Counted from the stretch's first letter, positions 1 through 6,827 are shown. The stretch: DNA of 10,655 bases from Candidatus Omnitrophota bacterium (GCA_030691585.1 JAUYEC010000077.1:1-10655), one strand, 5' to 3'. Notes: generated by a model from the sequence alone, not told the origin. Numbers and translations: made by a program.

Positions 1-50
1 TGAATTGGCCTGGGAAACCGGGCCCCTGGGTTCGAATCCCAGCCTCTCCG
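1..50 (+). tRNA. tRNA-Ser, 3' part only
   Basis: The window opens inside a class II tRNA. After the last bases of the anticodon arm there is an extended variable arm, GGCCTGG / CCGGGCC around a GAAA loop (7 bp with one T-G wobble). The T arm follows, CTGGG TTCGAAT CCCAG, then the acceptor strand CCTCTCC and discriminator G. A long variable arm plus discriminator G points to serine; leucine tRNAs normally have discriminator A. No CCA is encoded, so the tail would be added by tRNA nucleotidyltransferase. The anticodon lies left of the window, so the isoacceptor cannot be named. Confidence 0.9.
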
Positions 51-63
51 AAATAAATCGTCA

Positions 64-136
64 TATTTACCTCAGCAAGCTAATGCAATAAGGGATGGGC
101 CAAATGGCCAAAATTTACCTCCGTAAGCCAAGCATA
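64..136 (+). repeat. Imperfect direct repeat after the tRNA
   Basis: Bases 64-88 and 112-136 are similar: both contain TTTACCTC followed by a G.AAGC core and an AA.GCA-like end. The two copies lie about 48 bases apart between the tRNA and the azoreductase remnant. The second copy falls in the small ORF at 104-184. The match is approximate and could be decayed duplicated coding sequence; a tRNA 3' end is also a common integration site, but no integrase or exact tRNA-end duplication is visible here. Confidence 0.25.
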
Positions 137-184
137 GACAAAAAGGCAGCGGAGGTTTTTATTTTCCCAAAAGGCCCTGGATAA
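104..184 (+). CDS. Possible 26-aa small ORF, function unknown
   Basis: An ATG at 104 opens a 26-codon frame ending TAA at 182-184, with a purine-rich AAGGGAT about 7 bases upstream. The product begins MAKIYLRKP and ends FPKGPG; it is basic, with no signal peptide or known motif that I recognise. It ends just before the azoreductase remnant. It could be a real small protein, a decayed fragment of a longer gene, or chance. Codon use looks plausible for coding, but the length is too short to decide. Confidence 0.25.
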   Translation: MAKIYLRKPSIDKKAAEVFIFPKGPG

Positions 185-202
185 TTGATAGAGGGGGTTT
201 AT

Positions 203-373
203 ATGAAGAAATTACTCCATATTATAGCAACGCCTCGCGGTGAGGAATCGCGGACACTGCAGGTAACAGGGGCATTTCTGAAGGCCTTTAGCGAAAAACA
301 CGCAGATTGGGTAGTTGAGGGAGAAGCGCAAGCCAGGGCAAAAGAAGTTGCCGCGTTATTTGTTGGCGCCTAA
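203..373 (+). pseudogene. Azoreductase/flavodoxin-fold remnant with internal deletion
   Basis: The 56-aa product starts MKKLLHIIATPRGEESRTL, the typical beta-1/phosphate-loop start of FMN-dependent NADH-azoreductases (AzoR/NAD(P)H dehydrogenase quinone family, normally about 200 aa). After residue ~40 it jumps to an alanine/arginine-rich tail (AQARAKEVAALF) that resembles the extreme C-terminal helix of the same family. All the central sheet and NAD(P)H site are absent, so the gene looks like an in-frame internal deletion and should not bind flavin as a normal enzyme. ATG 203 has a GAGGGGG ribosome site 5 bases upstream; a TTG at 185 in the same frame is a poorer start. It may still be translated as a small peptide. 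The family call is from recognition by eye. Confidence 0.55.
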
Positions 374-397
374 ACTGCTATTTTTTTGTAAAAATTT

Positions 398-406
398 TGG
401 TATAAT
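398..406 (+). promoter_or_regulatory. Extended -10 promoter for the phosphate operon
   Basis: TGG-TATAAT at 398-406 is a perfect -10 hexamer with the extended TGn element, about 33 bases upstream of the ribosome site AAGGAG (434-439) and the ATG at 445. No good -35 hexamer is visible at 17 bp spacing, as is common for extended -10 promoters. No clear Pho-box direct repeat is seen upstream, so phosphate control by PhoB is not supported by the sequence. Confidence 0.6.
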
Positions 407-444
407 AGGATGCGTATAAAAAATCAATTATAAAAGGAGCGTGT

Positions 445-1074
445 ATGTTTTTCAAATTTCTTCCCAAGGAATTCAATTTCTTTGACCTTTTTGACAAGCA
501 GGTGGATTACGCGGTCATGGCCGCGGACTTTTTTAAGAAGCTGATGGCCGACGGCGGCATCTCCGTAGACGCCCTCAATAAGATGGAGGATATTGAGCAT
601 AAGGGAGATGAGGTTTCGCACGATATCTTTGAACATTTGAACAAGACATTCATTACGCCGTTTGACCGCGAAGATATACATGCCCTGGCAAAAGAGCTGG
701 ATAACATCACCGATATGATCAATACCATTGTCAGCCGGATGAGGATTTACAAGCTTACGGCCAGAGACGCAAATCTGGTGAAATTTGCTGACGTAATCAG
801 TGAATCCGTCAATGCCGTTTCCTGCGCGGTAAAGGGCCTGCGTAATGCCAGGAAGTCTGCCGGCTCAATTCAAGAGGCTTGTGTTGAGATCAACCGGCTG
901 GAGAATGTGGGGGACACGATGCGGGACGAGATGCTGGCTGAACTTTTTGAAAAAGAAAAAAATCCCGTGATGGTGATAAAATTAAAAGAGATATACCAGG
1001 ACGCGGAAACCGTCCTTGACGTATGTGAAGACGTGACACACGTAGTCGGCGCGATCATTCTAAAGCAGGCATAA
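445..1074 (+). CDS. DUF47/PhoU-like Pit accessory protein
   Basis: This 209-aa protein has the size and pattern of the TIGR00153/DUF47 family, distant relatives of PhoU encoded beside PiT transporters. It is almost wholly helical. Characteristic segments are FDLFDKQVDYAV near residue 15, the metal-type acidic/His motif around EDIEHKGDEVSHDIFEHL, FDREDIHALAKELDNITD, and a second repeat with INRLENVGDTMRDEM. Members are cytosolic and thought to modulate the partner permease. The stop TAA is followed after 3 bases by the permease ATG, so the two are surely co-transcribed and probably translationally coupled. The start is fixed by AAGGAG 5 bases before the ATG. No anomalies seen. I am confident of the family; the exact regulatory action is not established from sequence. 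Confidence 0.9.
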   Translation: MFFKFLPKEFNFFDLFDKQVDYAVMAADFFKKLMADGGISVDALNKMEDIEHKGDEVSHDIFEHLNKTFITPFDREDIHALAKELDNITDMINTIVSRMRIYKLTARDANLVKFADVISESVNAVSCAVKGLRNARKSAGSIQEACVEINRLENVGDTMRDEMLAELFEKEKNPVMVIKLKEIYQDAETVLDVCEDVTHVVGAIILKQA

Positions 1075-1077
1075 TAG

Positions 1078-2061
1078 ATGACCTTTGGTATCATCCTCCT
1101 GATCCTTCTGGCACTTTCCTTTGATTTCTTAAACGGTTTTCATGACTCCGCTAATTCCATTGCCACGGTCGTCTCTACCCGTGTACTCTCGCCGCGTTAT
1201 GCCGTGATATGGGCGGCATTTTTCAATTTTATCGCCTTTCTTTTCTTCGGCCTCCATGTTGCCAATACCATCGGCAAAGGAATAATCGATATTGCGATCG
1301 TAGATAACGGCATTATCTTTGGTACACTTGTGGGCGCCTGCGCCTGGAATTTGATCACCTGGTTTTTGGGGTTGCCGACGAGCTCGTCGCACGCGCTTAT
1401 CGGCGGAATGATCGGGGCGGCATTAGTCAAGGCAGGGCCGGCATCGTTAGTCTGGAAGGGCATCTTAAAAACCGTCACCTTTATATTTGTTTCACCGATA
1501 GCCGGGATGATTTTGGGCCTTTTGCTCGGTATAATTGTTTATTGGATATTTAGAAAAAGCGCGCCGCTTAAGGTTGACCATATCTTTAGGAAAGGGCAGT
1601 TAGTATCCGCCGCCCTTTACAGCCTGGGCCACGGCGGCAATGACGCGCAAAAAACCATGGGCATTATTGCAAGTTTACTTTTTAGCGCCGGGCTCCTGGG
1701 TGATAAATTTCATATTCCTTTCTTGGTGGTTATCGCCTGCCACAGCGCAATTGCGCTGGGGACGATGCTCGGCGGTTGGCGCATAGTCAAAACCATGGGG
1801 CAGAAGGTGACTAAGCTTAAGCCGGTGGACGGGTTTTGCGCGGAAGCAGGGGCCGCTACCATGCTTTTTATCTCAACCGCGTTCGGCATTCCGGTAAGCA
1901 CTACGCATACTATCACCGGCGCTATTATGGGTATCGGCTCGCTGCGGCGGATGAGCGCTGTGCGCTGGGGAGTTGCCGGCAGGATCGTCTGGGCCTGGGT
2001 GTTGACTGTTCCATGCTCAGCGGCTATATCAGCTGCGGCGTATTTTTTAATCAGTAGATAA
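1078..2061 (+). CDS. pit: PiT family inorganic phosphate transporter
   Basis: The 327-aa product is a PHO4/PiT-type permease, which imports phosphate (as metal-phosphate or with a cation) across the inner membrane. The two inverted PiT signatures are both present: GFHDSANSIAT at residues 20-30 and GHGGNDAQKTMG at about 184-195. Further family landmarks are the GLPTSSSHALIGG stretch in the first half and the mirrored GIPVSTTHTITGAIMG in the second. About ten hydrophobic segments are spread over its length, and the central soluble loop is short, as in bacterial and archaeal members of about 330 aa. It follows the DUF47 gene by 3 bases with no strong ribosome site of its own, consistent with coupled translation. 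The gene is intact. Confidence 0.95.
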   Translation: MTFGIILLILLALSFDFLNGFHDSANSIATVVSTRVLSPRYAVIWAAFFNFIAFLFFGLHVANTIGKGIIDIAIVDNGIIFGTLVGACAWNLITWFLGLPTSSSHALIGGMIGAALVKAGPASLVWKGILKTVTFIFVSPIAGMILGLLLGIIVYWIFRKSAPLKVDHIFRKGQLVSAALYSLGHGGNDAQKTMGIIASLLFSAGLLGDKFHIPFLVVIACHSAIALGTMLGGWRIVKTMGQKVTKLKPVDGFCAEAGAATMLFISTAFGIPVSTTHTITGAIMGIGSLRRMSAVRWGVAGRIVWAWVLTVPCSAAISAAAYFLISR

Positions 2062-2101
2062 AATTGTTTTAGAGAAACTTATCTTAAAGGGGAGGGGCAA
2101 A

Positions 2102-2461
2102 ATGAGAAGATCAGCGGTTTTGGTTTTATGTATGGTTGTTTTTTTGCAGGGCTGCATGGCATACGCGGCTTCAGCCGCAGGTTACATGGACGCAAAGATA
2201 AGGTATGACAAACCCTACAATGAATACAGGATGCAAGCGGAAGAGATTAATAAGACCCGCCAAACTCAAGGGTTACCGCCTGAGCCGATCAAGGATTTTA
2301 ACGGCTGGTTTAAAGAGCAGCCCTTGACCAATAATCAGATAAAAGTATTGAAGAATTTTGGCATCATCAAACCCGAAGAGGTAAAAGCCATTAAGGAAAG
2401 GGAAGCATTGCGCAGGGCTGAGCTTAAGGCTAAGGGGGGTAGCGCGGCCTCGGTAAAATAA
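2102..2461 (+). CDS. Small putative lipoprotein, function unknown
   Basis: The 119-aa product has an N-terminal signal: two arginines, a hydrophobic stretch and LQGC with the cysteine at residue 18, a plausible though non-ideal lipobox. Signal peptidase I cleavage after AYA further on is the alternative. The mature part is hydrophilic and charged, with a segment NGWFKEQPLTNNQIKVLKNFG that resembles a small helical module, and a Lys/Glu/Ala-rich C-terminus (about residues 95-119) likely to form one long helix. I do not recognise a family. A very strong ribosome site, AAGGGGAGGGG, lies 4 bases before the ATG. It sits 40 bases after the phosphate permease and may be read from the same promoter, but a role in phosphate uptake is only a neighbourhood guess. 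Confidence 0.7.
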   Translation: MRRSAVLVLCMVVFLQGCMAYAASAAGYMDAKIRYDKPYNEYRMQAEEINKTRQTQGLPPEPIKDFNGWFKEQPLTNNQIKVLKNFGIIKPEEVKAIKEREALRRAELKAKGGSAASVK

Positions 2462-2489
2462 TCCGCGCGCGGCAGGCGGTTTGTTTGAT
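2462..2489. terminator. Weak convergent terminator candidate
   Basis: The 28 bases between the lipoprotein stop and the ispH stop contain a perfect palindrome CCGCGCGCGG (2463-2472) and a further GCGG (2476-2479) followed by TTTGTTTGATTT on the plus strand. A short GC stem with a broken T-run could end the plus-strand transcript; on the minus strand the run after the stem is ATTATTTT. The structure is weak in both directions. Confidence 0.3.
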
Positions 2490-3374
2490 TTAAGGGTTTA
2501 ATCTTAATAGACAGCTGACCACGTCTTTAATTGTGCTGTCGGGAGTGGAAGCTCCGGCAGTGACACCTACCGATTTTGCGCCGGAAAACCAGGCGCGCCT
2601 TATATCTTTCTTCGAGTTGATCCAGTAGCTTTTTCTGTTCAAAGATCTAGAAATCTCATAGAGCCTGCGAGTGTTGGCGCTTGAGCGCGAGCCGATGATG
2701 AGCATTACGTTGTTCTCTAGCGGCATAATTCTTATTTCCTGCTGTTTAACGGTCGTGGGCCGGCAGATAGTGTTGAAGAACTTCACTTCTCCGGCGCGCG
2801 CTCTTAATTCTTTAAGCACGGCCAGCACCTTTTCGAGGTTCTGCGTAGATTGCACGACCACGGCGGCCTTTTGAATGTACCCTGTAGGGGCGGATTTGTT
2901 ACCCGCCCCTACATTAATTTTTTTAAGGCGGCGCAGTGCAGGGTCTTTTGGATTGTCTATTACAATCGCTTTTTTTTTAAGCTGCCCAACTATGCCGCGG
3001 ACTTCGTCATGCTTTTTGTCGCCGATAACGATAATGGTGTAACCCTTTTGTTCCATAACTTTGACGGTTTTATGTATCTCTTTGACCATGGGGCAGGTGG
3101 CATCGACCACGCGGTAGCCCAGCGCAAGGGCCTTAGCAGTAGTAATGGCCGCGGTTCCGTGGGCGCGGATAAGCAGGACCCTGCCGGATCGGGCGGTAAG
3201 GCGTTTCAATTTTTTTACGCCAAGGGAATTTATCTGCCGGGCGACTTCTTCGTTATGCACGATATCGCCGAGCATATAGACGTTTTGACGCGAGCCCGCT
3301 GTTTTAAAGGCAATGTCTATTGCCCTTTTTACTCCAAAACAAAAACCCGCGTTTTTTGCAAGATTTATTTTCAT
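2490..3374 (-). CDS. ispH: 4-hydroxy-3-methylbut-2-enyl diphosphate reductase
   Basis: IspH/LytB catalyses the last DXP-pathway step, reducing HMBPP to IPP and DMAPP with an iron-sulfur cluster. The 294-aa length is normal. The three cluster cysteines are visible: C12 in GFCFGVKRA, C94 in DATCP and C204 in NTICRPT. Substrate residues are H40 (IVHNEEV), H72 (RAHG), H122 and E124 (KKHDEVRG), the QSTQN segment, GSRSSANT and the C-terminal TAGASTP. An extra 11 residues, N154-T164, are encoded by a palindromic element (see 2883-2913) in a loop before KAAVVVQSTQN, away from the catalytic motifs. No ribosome site precedes the ATG; instead a large palindrome sits just upstream, so translation may depend on coupling to the prenyl synthase gene 45 bases upstream. 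It forms a minus-strand pair with that gene. Confidence 0.95.
   Translation of the reverse strand: MKINLAKNAGFCFGVKRAIDIAFKTAGSRQNVYMLGDIVHNEEVARQINSLGVKKLKRLTARSGRVLLIRAHGTAAITTAKALALGYRVVDATCPMVKEIHKTVKVMEQKGYTIIVIGDKKHDEVRGIVGQLKKKAIVIDNPKDPALRRLKKINVGAGNKSAPTGYIQKAAVVVQSTQNLEKVLAVLKELRARAGEVKFFNTICRPTTVKQQEIRIMPLENNVMLIIGSRSSANTRRLYEISRSLNRKSYWINSKKDIRRAWFSGAKSVGVTAGASTPDSTIKDVVSCLLRLNP
2883..2913 (-). repeat. 31-nt TGTAGGG palindromic element inside ispH
   Basis: TGTAGGGGCGG (2883-2893) and CCGCCCCTACA (2903-2913) are perfectly complementary 11-base arms; counting the less conserved inner bases the element is 15+1+15. Read on the ispH strand it starts at the third base of an AAT codon and encodes N-V-G-A-G-N-K-S-A-P-T (residues 154-164). 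It has the same length, end sequences and reading frame as the element in the ABC-F gene at 8429-8459. It is best explained as a small mobile palindrome that landed in a tolerant protein loop. Confidence 0.8.
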
Positions 3375-3381
3375 CGTAAAG

Positions 3382-3421
3382 AAAAGGGGACAGCGCCCTA
3401 AAAAGGGCGCTGTCCCCTTTT
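3382..3421. repeat. Perfect 18-bp palindrome between prenyl synthase and ispH
   Basis: AAAAGGGGACAGCGCCCT (3382-3399) and its exact reverse complement (3404-3421) flank a four-base loop AAAA. The right arm overlaps the stop codon of the prenyl synthase gene, and the left arm ends 7 bases before the ispH ATG. As RNA it would be a very stable hairpin followed by only four U residues, so it could act as a partial terminator, a processing site or a block to ribosome access. It looks like a repeated palindromic element; it shares the GGGACAG core with the ABC-F insert. Confidence 0.8.
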
Positions 3422-4460
3422 ATAGAGTAAGCAGGCCAAAGGCATAGGCGTTCAAGCAATCGCGCTGTCGAAGGGGCATTTTAGAGGCGCTCATTAGAGA
3501 ACCGGCCATCTTGATCAATTGTTCAATTTCTCTTCGGGCGTAGCCTGCTGCCCCGGATAAGAGTATGATCCGGCGAATCTTGAGCAGGTCGCGGCGGCTA
3601 GGGCTTTTTTTTGCTAATATTGTTTTGATAGCGGATCTATCTTTACCGTTGCAGTGGTTATAGGCATACCAGACAAAGATTGTCTTTTTTGATTCCCGGA
3701 GGTCGGTGAGGTTGGATTTTCCGGTATCCTTGGGTGATCCGAAGATACCCAGGTAGTCGTCTTTGATCTGAAACGCCCGGCCCAGATAAATACCGAATTT
3801 AAACAGCAGGCCCAGCTGTTTATTGTCGGCACCGGCAAGTGTGGCGCCGATACACAGGGGCGCAGCAAAGGTGTAGCGGGCGGTTTTGAGATCGTAGATT
3901 TTATAAATATCGCTTTTGGTGAACTTGGCGATGTTTTTTATCCCTGCCAAAAGCTCAATAAACTCACCACTGCAGGTGTAGATGGCCGAATCAATAAGTT
4001 TTTTCATGGCTTTTTCTTTCCTGGACATATCTTCCTTTACCGACAGGAACGCCTGCAGGGCCAGGGCGTACATCACATCGCCGACAACCAGGGCCAGGTC
4101 CTGGCCGTTAAATTTGGTATCCTTATGGCCCGACAGGTGCCGCTGGAGCATCACCTGCATAGAAGGCTTGCCGCGGCGCACCAGCGAGCGGTCAATAATG
4201 TCGTCGTGCACCAGCAGAAAATCATGTAATAACTCAAGGGAGACGGCGCTTCTGTAGAGGCCGGGAGGCGTTTTTTTGGCAAAGCCCAGGTAGGCCAGCA
4301 AAAATAGCATTGGCCGAGCTCGCTTTCCGGGCCTGAGCATGAATTCTTTGATGCTGCGGTAGAGAAGCGGAGAGATCGAGCTCAGAAGATAGTCTTTATT
4401 GATATCTTTTACGAATTCGACGAGCTCTTTATCGAACCGTTTTTTTATACTCAAAAACAT
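3420..4460 (-). CDS. Polyprenyl (probably geranylgeranyl) diphosphate synthase
   Basis: This 346-aa protein is an all-helical trans-isoprenyl diphosphate synthase that condenses IPP with allylic diphosphates. Family motifs in order: GKRARP (residues 45-50, IPP binding), the first Asp-rich motif DDIID (86-90) with RRGKP just after, GEFIEL, the KTA-type lysine in DLKTARYTF, and the second Asp motif DDYLG (234-238) in FQIKDDYLGIFG, then TGKSNLTDLRESKKT. The bulky F81 five residues before DDIID is the feature linked to C20-type products in archaeal-type enzymes, so a short chain (GGPP) is more likely than a quinone-length one; this is inference. It lies upstream of ispH on the same strand, so one unit makes IPP/DMAPP and elongates them. 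No ribosome site precedes ATG 4460, which suggests a leaderless or weakly translated message. Confidence 0.9.
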   Translation of the reverse strand: MFLSIKKRFDKELVEFVKDINKDYLLSSISPLLYRSIKEFMLRPGKRARPMLFLLAYLGFAKKTPPGLYRSAVSLELLHDFLLVHDDIIDRSLVRRGKPSMQVMLQRHLSGHKDTKFNGQDLALVVGDVMYALALQAFLSVKEDMSRKEKAMKKLIDSAIYTCSGEFIELLAGIKNIAKFTKSDIYKIYDLKTARYTFAAPLCIGATLAGADNKQLGLLFKFGIYLGRAFQIKDDYLGIFGSPKDTGKSNLTDLRESKKTIFVWYAYNHCNGKDRSAIKTILAKKSPSRRDLLKIRRIILLSGAAGYARREIEQLIKMAGSLMSASKMPLRQRDCLNAYAFGLLTL

Positions 4461-4580
4461 GAAATTATGTTAACATAGATAATCCGGCTTTGCAAAGGAA
4501 TTAGAAACCCGACAGGATTGATTTTTCCCCCGTATTGTGCTAACCTGTAGGCATACTGATACAACTTTGGGATCTAAATT
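4461..4580. promoter_or_regulatory. Divergent promoter region, prenyl synthase / dnaX
   Basis: This 120-base AT-rich gap must hold promoters for both directions. TATGTTAACATA (4466-4477) is a perfect 12-base palindrome placed just upstream of the prenyl synthase ATG, possibly an operator or part of its -10 region: on the minus strand TTGCAA, 17 bases, TAACAT is a mediocre promoter match. For dnaX the only -10-like hexamer I see is CATACT (4552-4557), with no good -35. dnaX itself has only a poor ribosome site (GGGATC). Confidence 0.35.
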
Positions 4581-6209
4581 ATGGCATACACCGTTTTCGC
4601 GCTTAAGTGGCGGCCGAAGGATTTTGATGAGATTATCGGCCAGCCGCACGTCGTCTCCACCTTAAAGAATGCTATTGAGAAGCAGAGGCTGGCGCACGCG
4701 TTTTTATTTGCCGGCCCCCGCGGCGTGGGCAAGACCTCTACCGCGCGCATCCTGGCTAAATCGCTGAATTGCAAGAACGGGCCGACCATCAAGCCCTGCT
4801 CAAAGTGCCCGGCATGTACAGAGATAACCGAAGGCCGGTCGCTGGATGTCATCGAGATAGACGGTGCTTCTAACAGGGGCATTGATGAGATACGCGCCCT
4901 GCGCGAGAACGTAAAATTTTCCCCGGTCTCGGGGAAATTCAAGATCTACATCATCGATGAGGTGCATCAGATCACCTCCGACGGTTTTAATGCCCTCCTT
5001 AAAACTCTGGAAGAGCCGCCTGAATTCGTAAAATTCATTTTTGCCACCACCCATCCGCAAAAGGTGATGCCGACGATACTTTCGCGCTGCCAGCGTTTTG
5101 ATTTCCGGCGCATCTCGGTAATGGAGATCACGGAGCAGCTGCGGCGCATTGTGGCCTCGGAAAAAATAGAAGTGGATGACGAGGTCTTAGTCGCCATCGC
5201 CAAGGCCAGCGACGGCGCGCTCCGGGACGCGGAGTCGGCACTCGACCAGATGGCATCGTTTTCCAAAGGGAAAGTTTCGTTAAAAGACGTGATCTCGGTG
5301 CTGGGCATTGTGGAGCAGGAGGCGCTCTTTGAGATCACCGATAAGATTATCCACAAGGACCCTGCCGCGGCATTAAACCTTTTGAATGATATTATAGACG
5401 GCGGAAAAGATACCGGCGTATTCCTCTCTAACCTGATCGAGCATTTTCGCAACCTGATGGTTGCTAAAGTCTCCGGCGGGGACCCGAAACTGATCGACCT
5501 GCCCGTTGAGGTCTGTGCCAGGTTATTGCAGCAAAGCAATGCCCTGAGCCTGGAAGAAATATTAGGTATATTTAATATTTTAGCGGCGACCCAGGAGATG
5601 TCCAAGCGCCTTGAGTCTTTGCGCATACCTCTTGAAGTAAGCCTGGTGCGGTTGACGCAGTTGATAAAAAAGCCGGCGACAGCTACCGGAGCAGTTGAGG
5701 CAGAGCGTAGAGCCCCGACTCCTAAAAAAGAAGATATTCGGCCGAAAAATAGTCCTCTTGCTGCCGAGCCGCCGGTTCAGCATCAGCCAAGCCACAAGCC
5801 GCCGGTAAAAGATGCGGCTCCTCAGCCGGCGCAGGACGCGCGGCCGGATCATTGGGCGCCTGCTGTGCCGCTGGATAAAATAAAAGAGAACTGGCAGAAC
5901 ATCATCACTAGCCTCGGACGGGTAAAGATATCGGCGGCGACCTACCTCAATGAGGGCGAACCGGAAAAAATGCAGGGCAATACCGTGGTCATATCTTTCC
6001 CGGGGAATTATTCCCTGCATAAGGAATCCCTGGAATCAAAGGAAAACAAGGCGATCGTGGAGAAGTGTTTTTCGGAATTGTTCAATACGGTCGTAAGGGT
6101 GAATTTTATACTCTCGGCGCAGAGCAAGCAAAGGCCGCCAAGCGAAAATAATCCTTTTATCAAATCCGCGCTGGATATGTTCGGCGGAAGGATCATCAAC
6201 GATTTATAA
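4581..6209 (+). CDS. dnaX: DNA polymerase III subunits gamma/tau
   Basis: DnaX is the ATPase core of the clamp loader; the full-length tau form also ties the polymerase to the replisome. The 542-aa product has the AAA+ module in order: ALKWRPKDFDEIIGQ at the start, Walker A GPRGVGKT (45-52), a zinc module C64, C73, C76, C79, Walker B IIDEVH (124-129), SRC (168-170, arginine finger/sensor 1) and sensor 2 GALRDAES (212-219). Domain III follows to about residue 362. Then comes a Pro/Ala/Lys-rich linker (about 365-430) and a C-terminal domain typical of tau. At the domain III/linker boundary there is a slip site (5666-5672) that would give a 372-aa gamma-like form. It heads an operon with recR 9 bases downstream. 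The gene is intact. Confidence 0.97.
   Translation: MAYTVFALKWRPKDFDEIIGQPHVVSTLKNAIEKQRLAHAFLFAGPRGVGKTSTARILAKSLNCKNGPTIKPCSKCPACTEITEGRSLDVIEIDGASNRGIDEIRALRENVKFSPVSGKFKIYIIDEVHQITSDGFNALLKTLEEPPEFVKFIFATTHPQKVMPTILSRCQRFDFRRISVMEITEQLRRIVASEKIEVDDEVLVAIAKASDGALRDAESALDQMASFSKGKVSLKDVISVLGIVEQEALFEITDKIIHKDPAAALNLLNDIIDGGKDTGVFLSNLIEHFRNLMVAKVSGGDPKLIDLPVEVCARLLQQSNALSLEEILGIFNILAATQEMSKRLESLRIPLEVSLVRLTQLIKKPATATGAVEAERRAPTPKKEDIRPKNSPLAAEPPVQHQPSHKPPVKDAAPQPAQDARPDHWAPAVPLDKIKENWQNIITSLGRVKISAATYLNEGEPEKMQGNTVVISFPGNYSLHKESLESKENKAIVEKCFSELFNTVVRVNFILSAQSKQRPPSENNPFIKSALDMFGGRIINDL
5666..5698 (+). promoter_or_regulatory. Predicted -1 frameshift site in dnaX (gamma form)
   Basis: Codons ATA AAA AAG contain the heptamer A_AAA_AAG in exactly the frame needed for tandem -1 slippage, the same heptamer used in Escherichia coli dnaX. 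After slipping the ribosome would read eight new codons (A G D S Y R S S) and stop at TGA 5696-5698, giving 372 residues. A short CCGG/CCGG stem (5673-5676 with 5686-5689) starts right after the slip site; I see no strong upstream stimulatory ribosome-binding-like sequence. The position, just after domain III, is where gamma should end. Efficiency cannot be judged. Confidence 0.6.
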
Positions 6210-6218
6210 ATCAGGGCT

Positions 6219-6818
6219 ATGGCATCATACACCGAATCAATCGAAAAACTGATAGACGCGCTGGTTAAGCTTCCCGGTATCGGCAGGCGCAGCGCCGAGA
6301 GAGTGGTCAATTATATCCTTGGCGCCTCTCGCGATGAGGTAAAAAATCTGGCAGAGGCGATGAATAAGGTAAAAGAAAACGTGCGTTTCTGCACAGTCTG
6401 CCATAACTTAAGCGAAGAGGACCTTTGTTCCGTCTGCAGGGATTCGCGCCGGCACGCGGATACTGTTTGCGTCGTAGAAAAGCCCAGTGACGTAACCGCG
6501 ATAGAAAAATCCGGCAGTTACCAGGGCGTCTATCACGTCCTGTTGGGGGCAATATCTCCGCTTGAGGGCCGCGGCCCCAGCGACCTCAAGATCGAAAGCC
6601 TGCTGGCGCGCATCAGGGCCAATAATATAAAGGAAGTGATCATCGCTACCGACGCCGATACTGAAGGCGAGACCACGGCAATGTATCTGACAAAAGTGAT
6701 AAAGCCGCTGGGCGTTAACTTAAGCCGTATCGGCCTGGGCCTGCCCATGGGCTCAAACTTAGAATACGCCGATGCCTCTACTCTTTCCAAATCTTTAGAA
6801 TCCCGCCGCGTAATCTAA
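6219..6818 (+). CDS. recR: Recombination mediator protein RecR
   Basis: RecR works with RecO (and RecF) to load RecA on single-stranded gaps. The 199-aa length is normal. It contains the helix-hairpin-helix LPGIGRRSAERV (18-29), the four-cysteine zinc finger C58, C61, C70, C73, and a Toprim domain starting at VCVVEKPSD with the acidic motif TDADTEGE (144-151), then the C-terminal segment GLPMGSNLEYAD. It begins 9 bases after dnaX and ends 9 bases before the ABC-F gene. The dnaX-recR pairing is classic, but the small nucleoid protein gene ybaB that often separates them is missing here. The ribosome site is weak (CAGGG), consistent with coupled translation. Confidence 0.97.
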   Translation: MASYTESIEKLIDALVKLPGIGRRSAERVVNYILGASRDEVKNLAEAMNKVKENVRFCTVCHNLSEEDLCSVCRDSRRHADTVCVVEKPSDVTAIEKSGSYQGVYHVLLGAISPLEGRGPSDLKIESLLARIRANNIKEVIIATDADTEGETTAMYLTKVIKPLGVNLSRIGLGLPMGSNLEYADASTLSKSLESRRVI

Positions 6819-6827
6819 CTTAAAATT

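Noticed and set aside
2850..3401. Plus-strand open frame of 183 codons opposite ispH
   Set aside because: It is antisense to well-conserved IspH motifs and crosses the palindrome at 3382-3421; no family features are seen.
4967..5626. Minus-strand open frame of 219 codons opposite dnaX
   Set aside because: It lies wholly antisense to the conserved AAA+ and domain III coding region, has a Ser/Arg-rich composition typical of antisense frames, and has no ribosome site.
5721..5730. Second A-run in dnaX (CCT AAA AAA GAA) as a slip site
   Set aside because: The run is not in X_XXY_YYZ phase and the tandem slippage rule is not met; the A_AAA_AAG site at 5666 is the proper candidate.
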